Origin: a virus
Length of the DNA stretch: 40,945 nt
Virus record (IMG/VR): IMGVR_UViG_3300049856_000170
Coordinates: 1 to 40,945 of that record
Direction: 5' to 3' (one strand)
In this document: piece by piece, positions 9,051-17,179 of the stretch
How positions within the stretch are numbered: position 1 is the stretch's first letter
How the letters are laid out: the number at the start of each line of letters is the position of its first letter
Position numbers and translations under genes: made by a program
Notes under the pieces: model-generated
What the model was told of the DNA's origin: nothing
What the model saw: the letters and a program-made list of their open reading frames with translations, nothing else
Database searches by the model: none

Positions 9051-10550
9051 CTACGTTATGTAATGAATCCTAACTTTATCTCCAGTGGTTAAAACTCCAT
9101 CTAGAGCGTATCCATTCCATCGGAATTCGTTAGCAACTACTGTATAGTCCACATTAAATTCTTGAGAAGTCCCTCCGATGATATCAACTAATACATCTCC
9201 TGCAGAAGCTGGAGTGTAAGCTAGAATTATCTTCTTAACCGATTCTTCACCACTCGTAACTGTCCTGAATTCTGTTCTAAGTGTTCCTGTAGGTGTTGGA
9301 GGTATTGCAGGAACTCCGGCGGAAACGTAGAACACATATACATCTTGTCCATAAACTGGCTGCTCACCACCGTTGAATGTTATTGTGTACGATGTAAGAG
9401 TCCACTTTGATTTATCAACAGGCAATCCATCTACAAAAACAATGACAGATTCTGTACTAGACGGAAGTTGTGATAGCGGTCCAAAAGAAGTGTTAACTCC
9501 GTTTACAGGACCAGCCGGTACTTCTTGAAAACCAATTCCACCAAGAGATGATATGCTAAACTTATTACCAGTCCTAGTGATTGTAACATTCTGGCCACCT
9601 TCAAGCTCTACATCACCTGATATAACTGTTACTTCACCTGTCTTAAATACTCCATGCACTCCCTCATGCGTGTGATCAATCTTAGCCACGCGAGTTCCAA
9701 CACCCTTAGATCCAGTAGAAGCTATAGCCGCAGGCGCTGCATTAGCTAGTAATACCTTACCAGCAAGAGTCTCTGAAGCATCAATAATGTCAGCAGTCGA
9801 ATTAGATGATTGAACGATCGCAAGTTCTGAATAAACAGGAGCATCTGATATTGGATTGTATAGTTGTTGGTAGAACCATTGAAGACTATTTGATCCAGTA
9901 AAAGTGTATGCGGTTTCTATTCCTGATTGAACTGAGTAGTAAGTAAGTGTGTAGTTAGGACTAGAATAAGTAATCTTAGCATAAACTTCATTCCCTAATG
10001 AGTCCTCAACTTGATCACCATTTAGGTAGTAAATTATTACCTTGTTGTAAGGATTAGTGACTACAACTCCTTTTGAGGTCAGACCCCCAGAGGGAGTTTG
10101 GCCAGTGAGTTCAGAAGTAACATCAGTATTGTTGCCAGTAACACCAGATAGATTAGTCCCAGCAAGGAAATACCCACGAAGCTTAACATTCGCGATATCA
10201 ACGGACGATATTGGTGGCGCATCTCCAACAGCTCCTGTGTGTTTATGACCAGTTGATAGATTGAACTTTGCAGTTAATTGATCAGCGCGAACTTTAAGAT
10301 TATCTGAATTAGATCCAACATCATTATTCGTCCACGCAGGTAATACATCCTTCGCAGAGTTTAAAGGCATTCCAGTATATGACGACACAGCATTGTGTGC
10401 TCTTTGAATATTTACAACAGATGAACCAGATTCAGTTAATGAATTGTTAAGATCTAATCTACCAATAGTAGCATCATCACCATTGGCGTCGATGAATGCT
10501 TGATTTGTATTTGCCGCCGATACCGGCGAACCAGGGCTCACGCCTCCCAT
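9051..10550 (-). CDS. Tail appendage / baseplate-like protein
   Basis: A 499-residue, Ser/Thr/Gly-rich protein. The N-terminus reads like a fibre or baseplate attachment region (NTNQAFIDANGDDATIGRLD). About residues 270-310 contain a typical fibre phrase ending GTRVAKIDHTHEG. Residues 340-410 form the NGVNTSFGPL beta module shared with the 87-residue neighbour, and a related module ends the protein (DKVRIHYIT). The start is an ATG with AGGAG upstream. It follows the distal tail candidate by nine bases. It is likely part of the tail tip or side fibres. Confidence 0.65.
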   Translation of the reverse strand: MGGVSPGSPVSAANTNQAFIDANGDDATIGRLDLNNSLTESGSSVVNIQRAHNAVSSYTGMPLNSAKDVLPAWTNNDVGSNSDNLKVRADQLTAKFNLSTGHKHTGAVGDAPPISSVDIANVKLRGYFLAGTNLSGVTGNNTDVTSELTGQTPSGGLTSKGVVVTNPYNKVIIYYLNGDQVEDSLGNEVYAKITYSSPNYTLTYYSVQSGIETAYTFTGSNSLQWFYQQLYNPISDAPVYSELAIVQSSNSTADIIDASETLAGKVLLANAAPAAIASTGSKGVGTRVAKIDHTHEGVHGVFKTGEVTVISGDVELEGGQNVTITRTGNKFSISSLGGIGFQEVPAGPVNGVNTSFGPLSQLPSSTESVIVFVDGLPVDKSKWTLTSYTITFNGGEQPVYGQDVYVFYVSAGVPAIPPTPTGTLRTEFRTVTSGEESVKKIILAYTPASAGDVLVDIIGGTSQEFNVDYTVVANEFRWNGYALDGVLTTGDKVRIHYIT

Positions 10551-10559
10551 TATTAACTC

Positions 10560-11339
10560 CTAACTTGGTATTACCCTAAATTTCATAACTCCAGTGTCGT
10601 AAAACCTATACAAACCTTCACCGCGCATTTGCGATAACCTATATCCCATGCCGTTACTATCTCCAGGGGTTGATTCCAATGTACATTGGTAATAAACATC
10701 TGGATCTTCTTGAACACTAGGCTCGAACTCAAACTTCAATTGCTTAGTCGCATACTTTAAGAACGTCTGCCACTCAGACTTCTGAGTAGATAATCCGAAG
10801 TCAGTTACATACTTCCACTGCCCTTGAAAGAAATACATCTGTGCAAATACGATGGTCTCTTTAATGCCACTGGCAGATATGTTCTTAACACCATCATTGG
10901 TCACAATATCATCTGGCCCAAGATAATCATATGTCGGGAAATCAGGATAAAGAATATTACCAGCGTTTGTAAATCCCGTGTATGTCGTAGATCCGGTATA
11001 ATCGTTATTAGAAAAGCCCATAAGAACCGCTGGACTATTCGCACTATTCGTTCCTGTTCCGAATAGAATATCTAAGTAAGATCCACTAGTGGTGACATGC
11101 ATTCTGTTTGATGATCCTGAGTTAATGGTTCTATCTAAAGAGAATATGTACGTGTTCGTTCCATCAGCCAACTCTACAGCCCTCTTAAGCTCTGCCATAA
11201 ATTGAGTGCACGTGTAGTTTCCAATATTAAGTACTGCTGTAATCTCGTTACCAAGATTAGATGTCTTGAAGTTAACGTACTTGTTATTGTCCGTAACATC
11301 CAGCCCATAAAGAAATAGTGCTCTATCAAACTGAGCCAT
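10560..11339 (-). CDS. Distal tail-like protein
   Basis: A 259-residue protein directly after the tape measure gene, sharing one base with it. This is the position of the distal tail (Dit) protein in many siphoviruses. It is beta-rich with many aromatic residues (FNTNTYIFSLDR-like strands, YFFQGQWKYV) and lacks membrane or enzymatic motifs. The role is inferred from gene order, not from a recognised domain. Another small baseplate protein is the alternative. Confidence 0.45.
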   Translation of the reverse strand: MAQFDRALFLYGLDVTDNNKYVNFKTSNLGNEITAVLNIGNYTCTQFMAELKRAVELADGTNTYIFSLDRTINSGSSNRMHVTTSGSYLDILFGTGTNSANSPAVLMGFSNNDYTGSTTYTGFTNAGNILYPDFPTYDYLGPDDIVTNDGVKNISASGIKETIVFAQMYFFQGQWKYVTDFGLSTQKSEWQTFLKYATKQLKFEFEPSVQEDPDVYYQCTLESTPGDSNGMGYRLSQMRGEGLYRFYDTGVMKFRVIPS

Positions 11340-13432
11340 TATCCGTAGTTCCTTCCTTGGGCTGTAATGGTATAATCTGTGATGTCAGAATTCTGACGTA
11401 GTATTTCAGACAAGTGATTCGCAGTCTCACGAGAGTTTAAGAAGTCCCCTTGAATGATAATACTTGCTTGCTTCTTATCCATCTGCGCTGGTTGAGCCTG
11501 ACCTGGAGCTGTTGGCGGAGCAGATGGAGGAGCTGTCTCTGGAGACATTGACCCAACACTACCACCACCAGAGTCTTGACCTCCACCTATTGATGCCGAA
11601 GCTCCAACGATTGCAGATCCTGCAGCAATCAAAGCAGCCCCTTGACCAAGCTCTACAGGATTTGGTGGCCATATGCCCATGAGTAAATGGAACACTCCAG
11701 CTTCAATCATTTGAGTACCGATAGACTCAACAAACTGAGCAGTCATCTTTTGCATAGCATCGCCATGACCTTTAGCAAGATCCACGAACCCTTTAGACAT
11801 AATACTATGTGTTTTGTTCGTGGCTGATGTGACAAAATTGCTAAAGCTTCCGAACTGTCCGCGCATTGATGTTAATGCGTTGTTAAGTCCGAACTGTAAG
11901 TTCTGTGTATTAATCTTCTCATACTGATTCTTAATGTTAGAAAGGTTCCTCTGATGAGCGACTTCCTCTTGCTCCATGCGCTTATCGAACTGAGCCTTAG
12001 CCATTCCAGAGCTTCTAAGTCTTTCGATCTCGCGCTGATTTCTTTGGTTTTCTTGCTGCTCCTGAATAGCATGATGTCTACTTTGAGCATTATCTGCGGC
12101 CATGATGTTACTCATCACCGCATTCATTTGAGCAGCCTGAAGAGACTTGTTGAAATTGAAGTCATCAACTCGAAGAGCTCGAAGTCTCTTATTCTTCTCA
12201 ATCTCCATCTCGACCAATTGAGTTTGGTATTCTTTTTCATCCTTTGCAGTAGAAGCAATCAAGCGCTTGCGATCTGCAAACTCAGACAATACTAATGCTT
12301 TCTTTGCAGCAGTTAGTTCTTGATTATTTTTTAAGTTAATTTCACCAGTCTCAGCTTCTTCCTGTGCAGATAGCTTATCAAGAGCAATAACGTTTGAACG
12401 AAGCTCGATCATCTTCTTTTCTTCGTCCGTCAGATTCTTCTTAAGCTCACGCTCTTGAGTGAAGTTCTTAGCCGTCTCTTCATGATCTTTATGCTCTTCT
12501 TCAACAGCCTTATGAAGATCACCCTTTGCTTTAAGTAACTCTTCCTCAAGCTTCTTCTTAAGCTCTAAGGCGGTTAGGTTTCTAGCTGTAGTCTCGCCAT
12601 CAAACTTGTAAACGGTGTTTGACTGCTCTCCGTATTCCTTGATTCGTTCTGTGGCCATCTTGATCTGGCCTTCTAAGAACTTAACCTTAGATGAGTTCTT
12701 ATCTACCTCGTCACCCATGAATACTAATGCGGTCTCGGTCAACATCTTGCCGAAACCCTTAGTAATGGTGTTGAACGTATTCTTCATTGAGGTCTCAAGC
12801 TTCTCGCCAAACTCTGTGTAACCATCACCTAGTGATTTACTCTGTTGCTCCGTCTGCTTTAATATTGAGTTAAGAACCTGCTGTCTTGTTCCAACCGCAT
12901 CTAACTCAATACCGTACTGCTTAAGGCTCCTAGATTGACCAGTCTCAACAGCAAAAGACACTGCATGAATTGCATCTTCTAATTTCTTCTGACCACCACT
13001 TGCTTTGTCTACCTTCTCAGCCCACTCAATGATAGCAGGTATTGCTTCAGCCTTAACCCCAGACTTCAATAGTTCAAATGCCATCTGAGTAGCTTGGACA
13101 CCAGTAACCGTACCACCTGTAAGTTTTACGATACCTTGAACGATCTGCTCAGTGTCTGCACCAATGACAGCACCAAGATTTTTAAGAGCAGTTGTTTGAT
13201 TGTTTATTTTCTCATAAGCAGAGATCTGAGATATAGCTGCTTCAAATCCATGGAGTAACTTTTCACCAACCTCAAGAGCCTCATTAAGGAAAAGGAATTG
13301 CATCCCAAGTCCTTCAACATGACCCTTGCCCTCGTTTCCTAGTTTGCCAAACTCTTGGCGAACATTGCCAAGCTTTACCTCAAACTCTTTGGACTCAAGG
13401 TTTAGTTCTATCGTTACCTTGTTGTCTTCCAC
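11339..13432 (-). CDS. Tape measure protein
   Basis: A 697-residue protein, mostly helical. The N-terminal 350 residues resemble the tape-measure family (TTALKNLGAVIG..., AVSFAVETGQSRSLKQYG). A long charged coiled coil covers about 240-500, and a hydrophobic Gly/Ala stretch (about 575-625) is followed by a Pro/Gln-rich linker. It sets tail length during assembly. At the commonly used 0.15 nm per residue the tail would be roughly 100 nm. The GTG start with GGAGG upstream lies within the end of the frameshifted chaperone frame (38-base overlap), the standard arrangement for these genes. Confidence 0.85.
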   Translation of the reverse strand: MEDNKVTIELNLESKEFEVKLGNVRQEFGKLGNEGKGHVEGLGMQFLFLNEALEVGEKLLHGFEAAISQISAYEKINNQTTALKNLGAVIGADTEQIVQGIVKLTGGTVTGVQATQMAFELLKSGVKAEAIPAIIEWAEKVDKASGGQKKLEDAIHAVSFAVETGQSRSLKQYGIELDAVGTRQQVLNSILKQTEQQSKSLGDGYTEFGEKLETSMKNTFNTITKGFGKMLTETALVFMGDEVDKNSSKVKFLEGQIKMATERIKEYGEQSNTVYKFDGETTARNLTALELKKKLEEELLKAKGDLHKAVEEEHKDHEETAKNFTQERELKKNLTDEEKKMIELRSNVIALDKLSAQEEAETGEINLKNNQELTAAKKALVLSEFADRKRLIASTAKDEKEYQTQLVEMEIEKNKRLRALRVDDFNFNKSLQAAQMNAVMSNIMAADNAQSRHHAIQEQQENQRNQREIERLRSSGMAKAQFDKRMEQEEVAHQRNLSNIKNQYEKINTQNLQFGLNNALTSMRGQFGSFSNFVTSATNKTHSIMSKGFVDLAKGHGDAMQKMTAQFVESIGTQMIEAGVFHLLMGIWPPNPVELGQGAALIAAGSAIVGASASIGGGQDSGGGSVGSMSPETAPPSAPPTAPGQAQPAQMDKKQASIIIQGDFLNSRETANHLSEILRQNSDITDYTITAQGRNYG

Positions 13433-13754
13433 GCCTGAAAGCCTCCGCGAACTTGTCTAGAACCTCTTGAGGTACTGGCTCCACACCTGGTTTACCTCTA
13501 GGTTGCCTTTTCTTAAGCCATTCATCAACATTAGTTCTGTATTCTTCTGCAGCGTTGGACGAGTCTAGTACATGAGAAAAGTGCTGAAGGTCTCGGGCTT
13601 TTAATTCGTCTAAGATAAACCAAAGTCTGTGTGCCTCAAAATATCCAAGACACATAACCTCATTCACCTTGTATCCAAACTCTCGCACAAGATCACCCAG
13701 CACTATCTCTTCAAGCAACGACTGGTCCTGGGAATATCCAGCATTGCTATTTAC
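13395..13754 (-). CDS. Frameshift extension of the tail assembly chaperone (GT-like part)
   Basis: This frame encodes 119 residues when entered by a -1 slip at 13754-13760, giving a 233-residue fusion with the upstream chaperone. The part from 13718 (LEEIVLGDLVREFGYKV...) has only a TTG start without a ribosome site, so independent translation is unlikely. It is Arg/Glu-rich at the end and overlaps the tape measure start. In lambda the equivalent GT product binds the tape measure protein; the same order (chaperone, shifted chaperone, tape measure) is seen here. Confidence 0.75.
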   Translation of the reverse strand, partial: VNSNAGYSQDQSLLEEIVLGDLVREFGYKVNEVMCLGYFEAHRLWFILDELKARDLQHFSHVLDSSNAAEEYRTNVDEWLKKRQPRGKPGVEPVPQEVLDKFAEAFRRGRQQGNDRTKP

Positions 13755-14095
13755 TTTTTTTCGACCTTCTCAACTATCGCTCCAAAAGAATTCTGAGTGA
13801 GGTCACTGATCTTATTCAAGAGTGCCTGGAAAGAAAACTCGCCAAGTTCATCAAGTGCTGCATCAGTAATATCTGGTAAGTACTGCTTAACCATCTTCTT
13901 ATTGATCTCATACATGGCAATCATGTAATCCTCAAAGTCCATGGTCTCGCGCTTATCCATCAATATCTTATGCTCCTTACGAAGCATGATTTTATCTAAG
14001 AACCTGGGGTCAGAGAATTTGAATGTCTTCTCTTTCCCCTTGGACTTTACGATAATCTCAGCATTCACACTCTTGATCTCAAACAGATCGCTCAC
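13751..14095 (-). CDS. Tail assembly chaperone (G-like)
   Basis: A 114-residue, charged, mostly helical protein between the tail tube and the tape measure genes. The beta-like N-terminus (EIIVKSKGKEKTFKF) followed by helices is common among tail chaperones. It ends VEKVEKK at a stop directly after an A7 run. The GTG start has GAGGAG upstream. It is expected to bind the tape measure protein before the tube polymerises. Identification rests on position, size and the frameshift signal. Confidence 0.75.
   Translation of the reverse strand: MSDLFEIKSVNAEIIVKSKGKEKTFKFSDPRFLDKIMLRKEHKILMDKRETMDFEDYMIAMYEINKKMVKQYLPDITDAALDELGEFSFQALLNKISDLTQNSFGAIVEKVEKK
13754..13760 (-). other. Programmed -1 frameshift site A AAA AAG
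   Basis: Read in the zero frame the codons are GAA AAA AAG TAA, so the heptamer is A AAA AAG, the dnaX-type slippery sequence, one codon before the stop. After a -1 slip, reading continues for 119 codons without a stop. Seven bases downstream a hairpin can form: CAATG (13742-13746) with CGTTG (13716-13720), and TGG (13738-13740) with CCA (13723-13725). The spacer length fits known stimulators. Confidence 0.8.
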
Positions 14096-14107
14096 TGCTT
14101 AACTCCT

Positions 14108-14971
14108 CTAAACATAGTTAGAAGCTGTTGTAGCAATTGTGAAAGTATCTCCAACTGCAAAATCAGTCGCTCCATCACTGATGGTGAATCCGATTTCACT
14201 GTTCGCTGGAGCAATTACGTTAGAAACATATGAGCTTCCAACCGTAGCGTTTCCACGAGCACCAGTTACAGATCCAACCACTGAGAAGATGCCACCATTT
14301 GCAACCGCATGGATACAAGTAAGTGACCAAGACTCTGTTTTTGTGAACGAGCTGTTAACACCGATTGATCCGACTGTACCATTACCCACGTTTCCGCCAC
14401 CAGCAACCGCTGCTCCAGCAGATGCAGGAACTAATGTACCAGCTGCAGGATCACCCATGTAACCAATCCATTGACCAGCAACTTCAGTAGTGTCTGGGTA
14501 GAAATGCATCTTTGCTTTGAAAACTAGCTTCTTGTCTGGACCGTAATCAACAGACGCCTCACCCATGAACACACCTTTATTAAAGGTAAAGTGACGACCT
14601 GCATAAGTTGTATCATCGCTTGTTGGAATGATCTTGAATTCCTTAGCAAGAGATAAGTAGTCGTAACCAACTTGTTTACCGAATGAAAGCTTGTAAGCTC
14701 CACCAGAGTTCACAAGGTCAGCTTGAGGGAATGCATATCCCATTTTGATTGCTGTAAATTCATCGAATGTGCACTCACCTGATGCTTCATGTCCTACGTA
14801 GAAATGGTTAGCTACCATCTTACCTAGTTGGTCAGTGTTTACTGGAGTGGTTAATTCTTTGATGCTTATTTTCACACCAGAGATTAATCCAACATCCACT
14901 CCATCTACCAATAACGCCGCAGAGCTTACGAAAATGCTCTGAGGTAGTCCGCTTATTGCTGGTTTTGCCAT
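14108..14971 (-). CDS. Major tail tube protein
   Basis: A 287-residue protein. The first 185 residues form a beta-rich tube-like domain (DVGLISGVKISIKELTTPV..., ASGECTFDEFTAIKMG). A Gly/Ala linker follows, then a C-terminal domain TESWSLTCIHAV...GIFSVVGSVTG ending FAVGDTFTIATT, which is often appended to phage tail and decoration proteins and would project from the tube. The ribosome site is AAAGGAGAAAA. It follows the terminator candidate and precedes the chaperones, the usual place of the tube gene. No sheath gene is adjacent, consistent with a siphovirus. Confidence 0.8.
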   Translation of the reverse strand: MAKPAISGLPQSIFVSSAALLVDGVDVGLISGVKISIKELTTPVNTDQLGKMVANHFYVGHEASGECTFDEFTAIKMGYAFPQADLVNSGGAYKLSFGKQVGYDYLSLAKEFKIIPTSDDTTYAGRHFTFNKGVFMGEASVDYGPDKKLVFKAKMHFYPDTTEVAGQWIGYMGDPAAGTLVPASAGAAVAGGGNVGNGTVGSIGVNSSFTKTESWSLTCIHAVANGGIFSVVGSVTGARGNATVGSSYVSNVIAPANSEIGFTISDGATDFAVGDTFTIATTASNYV

Positions 14972-14987
14972 ACTATTTTCTCCTTTA

Positions 14988-15521
14988 TTAAACCGTTAAA
15001 TTATTCTCAAAGTGCATTACTTTTAATTCTAAAACGACATCTCCCCTAAACCGCTGCTCTTCTTTTTGAAGCTTGTCGGTAATTGGAGTTGTGTACCCGA
15101 GTCTAGTTGGAACCGTTCTGATTTTAAGCCTACCAGTCGAATCATTAAGATCAATTAAGTTCAAACATCCAAACAGAACTCGACCATAACGCCACATCTT
15201 ACGAGTTAAAACATCAGCTCCAACATCTTCAGCTGTCAAAACAACGATCACTTCATCTTCAGAGTTAAGCCAATTGGGATTTTCTGTGTAATCAAACGCA
15301 TGGGATCCATACAACACATACAACGCAGGCAAAGTGAGAGTTTGAATCTTATCAGAAATATGAATAGCCTCATCATCTAATGGCTCAAGATTAGTTCCAT
15401 CAACGTAAGTGTTATCAAGCTCTTGCAGAAGTAAGTTAAACTGTAACTTTACCTGATTGATGATTAAATCAGCAGATGCTTCAGTTAAAAGAGGGTGTTT
15501 AAGTAAAGCCATTACTCCCAC
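14988..15521 (-). CDS. Tail terminator-like protein
   Basis: A 177-residue protein just upstream of the tube gene, where the tail terminator or minor tail protein normally sits. Residues 20-35 form a helix; the rest alternates strands such as LPALYVLYGSH, EVIVVLTAEDV and DVVLELKVMHF. It would cap the finished tail tube and join it to the head. Its start overlaps the previous gene by ten bases. Assignment is by gene order and fold-like pattern only. Confidence 0.55.
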   Translation of the reverse strand: MGVMALLKHPLLTEASADLIINQVKLQFNLLLQELDNTYVDGTNLEPLDDEAIHISDKIQTLTLPALYVLYGSHAFDYTENPNWLNSEDEVIVVLTAEDVGADVLTRKMWRYGRVLFGCLNLIDLNDSTGRLKIRTVPTRLGYTTPITDKLQKEEQRFRGDVVLELKVMHFENNLTV

Positions 15522-16054
15522 CTAACCCTTGATGATGCCTCTTTAGCTGCATTCTTAGGATCATTATAACTCTCAATTAGGTACTGCTCAGTCAGAGATT
15601 TAATAGCCTTAATCTGCTTATCAGCGAAACCAAAGAACCCTCTTGGTGGCATTTTAGATGTTCCATAGTTCAAGTACTTTGCGTAATCAACAGTCGTACC
15701 CCAGCGAAGCTTCTTAGAAGACATGATAGTAACCGTGCTCTTATTGCTGTTTACTAATGAGTTAAACAGCTCACCACTAGCTACTAGAGTTGGCTTCCCT
15801 GGCCACTTAACCTGCTTCTCTTTCAAGTAATCCTTATTCAAAGGAGCCCACTTAATCTGCGGTATACCTTTTCCTTGAGGAGGCTTCTTATTAATGAAGC
15901 TACTTAAAACACCACCTCTCAAAGTCCATGGTCTCTTATCTGCAGCTTGTCCTATGATCTCAACAAACAGTGGGGTGAAATTTTCAGTGGTATCCAGCAT
16001 GCTCTGAATCTTCTTAGTAACCTGATCTGCTGATACCTTAATACCCATCTTCAT
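15512..16054 (-). CDS. Virion morphogenesis / tail completion protein (Mu gpG or HK97 gp10-like)
   Basis: A 180-residue protein with the signature of phage virion morphogenesis proteins. SGELFNSLVNS precedes a strand region and then WGTTVDYAKYLNYGTSKMPP RGFFG, where the 'Y-x-x-Y-x-N-Y-G-T-x-x-M-P-x-R-x-F' pattern is diagnostic. These proteins complete the head-tail joint. The start overlaps the connector gene by four bases, so the two are probably translated together. Confidence in the family is high, in the exact step moderate. Confidence 0.8.
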   Translation of the reverse strand: MKMGIKVSADQVTKKIQSMLDTTENFTPLFVEIIGQAADKRPWTLRGGVLSSFINKKPPQGKGIPQIKWAPLNKDYLKEKQVKWPGKPTLVASGELFNSLVNSNKSTVTIMSSKKLRWGTTVDYAKYLNYGTSKMPPRGFFGFADKQIKAIKSLTEQYLIESYNDPKNAAKEASSRVRWE

Positions 16055-16713
16055 CGATTAGGCCCATATTGACGAGTGCGGGGAATCTTAATGCCAAAAG
16101 CTGGAGCACTACGCTTACCCTGCCGCTTATAGAAGTCGTCGCGCATCTGATGTCCATCTTTCCAGTAACTATCAGCAGTCTTTTGAAGAGCTGAGATCAT
16201 CTGAGAAAATCCAGAGTCATCATTACCGTCCTGCTCGATATTGAACTCTTCAGAGTGTCTTCGATTAACTAAATACTGAATCAATGAACGAGTAGATATA
16301 GAAGCCGCTACAAATAATGCCGCCGTCTTAAGTCCTGGCTGAATACTTAAATAAGCATCATCAGGAACAGTACTTGTCCACTGGCTTGTAATCTCAGCAC
16401 CTTTATTTAAGAAGTTCTTGATCTCATCATCAATCCACCAAGTAAAATAGTAGCTTGATGTGACCTTAACATTACCAACTGGAGCCTCATTAAGAGTTAA
16501 CAATCCCTTAACAGAATCCTCTAGAGTGAAGTTAACAGCCTCATCGTTTACGAACACTTCAACCGTGTCCTCAAGTAATCTCTTGTCATAGGTCACGAAA
16601 GTTTGGTTATTGCCATCGATCTTACCGATGATCTTCTTCTTAGTGGCCTTCTTATGAAACTCTGTGTCTGCAAGAATCTGTCTAAGCTCTGTAATTGCTT
16701 GAGTGTAACTCAT
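16051..16713 (-). CDS. Head-tail connector-like protein with an inserted beta module
   Basis: A 220-residue protein. The N-terminal helix and the C-terminal helices (WWIDDEIKNFLNKGAEI..., LVAASISTRSLIQYLVNRR) resemble small head-completion connectors that sit below the portal. Inserted at about 28-90 is a beta module DGNNQTFVTYDK...VEVFVNDEAVN ending VTSSYYF, of the same type as in the tail appendage genes. It overlaps its neighbours by four bases on each side. Its position, between capsid and tail genes, agrees with a connector or head-completion role. Confidence 0.55.
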   Translation of the reverse strand: MSYTQAITELRQILADTEFHKKATKKKIIGKIDGNNQTFVTYDKRLLEDTVEVFVNDEAVNFTLEDSVKGLLTLNEAPVGNVKVTSSYYFTWWIDDEIKNFLNKGAEITSQWTSTVPDDAYLSIQPGLKTAALFVAASISTRSLIQYLVNRRHSEEFNIEQDGNDDSGFSQMISALQKTADSYWKDGHQMRDDFYKRQGKRSAPAFGIKIPRTRQYGPNR

Positions 16714-17123
16714 GACAATCCTTTCAGGACTCTAGAGAAGTCCCCAGCGCTCTCTAACACATAGTACTTAATCCCATGAGTAGATAGAGCCTGCTGCTTA
16801 TACTTAGCCATTCCTGGCTCAATATGTCCGATATCTACAGCTATCTTTTGGTCTTTATAGAAACGAGTTACATCGAGTGGATGATGAACTCCACCAAACT
16901 CAAAAGTAAACCATGACCATCGCATCTTATGGAAGTAACCATCGGCACCGATTCTATCAGTGAGTGGATCTAATCTATTTAAGCGCTTTGTCTTAACATC
17001 TGATTTCTCAGGTTCAGTCATGCCACCGAATACAGATGCTTGATGCAAAGATGATTTCTCAGCCATTAAAGAAGGTGTGTCTTCATTCACATTTCTGGTT
17101 CTTCTAAATCCAGCCTTAGCCAT
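16710..17123 (-). CDS. Conserved-looking protein of unknown function in the head module
   Basis: A 137-residue protein directly downstream of the capsid gene. The first half is polar and basic. The second half (FGGVHHPLDVTRFYKDQKIAVDIGHI..., GIKYYVLE) has an alpha/beta pattern slightly like PD-(D/E)xK nuclease cores, but the catalytic E/D-x-K pair is absent. It may be an inactive fold reused for head assembly. The start codon is at the top of the connector operon after a hairpin. Function unknown. Confidence 0.5.
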   Translation of the reverse strand: MAKAGFRRTRNVNEDTPSLMAEKSSLHQASVFGGMTEPEKSDVKTKRLNRLDPLTDRIGADGYFHKMRWSWFTFEFGGVHHPLDVTRFYKDQKIAVDIGHIEPGMAKYKQQALSTHGIKYYVLESAGDFSRVLKGLS

Positions 17124-17141
17124 TCATCACTCCATCAAACA

Positions 17142-17171
17142 ATGGAGCCCAGGCTTAAACCTAAGCTCCAT
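17142..17171 (-). terminator. Hairpin after the major capsid gene
   Basis: On the minus strand ATGGAGCTTAGG pairs with CCTGGGCTCCAT across a 6-base loop, giving 12 bp with two G-U pairs. On the plus strand these two positions are mismatched (A-C), which supports function in the minus-strand RNA. A short TGTTTGA follows, so termination would be partial. Such attenuating hairpins after capsid genes help set the high capsid-to-connector expression ratio. Confidence 0.6.
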
Positions 17172-17179
17172 CGGAATCT

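Noticed and set aside
16710-17123. PD-(D/E)xK nuclease for the protein downstream of the capsid gene.
   Set aside because: Only the fold-like spacing is seen; the catalytic acid-x-Lys pair is missing.
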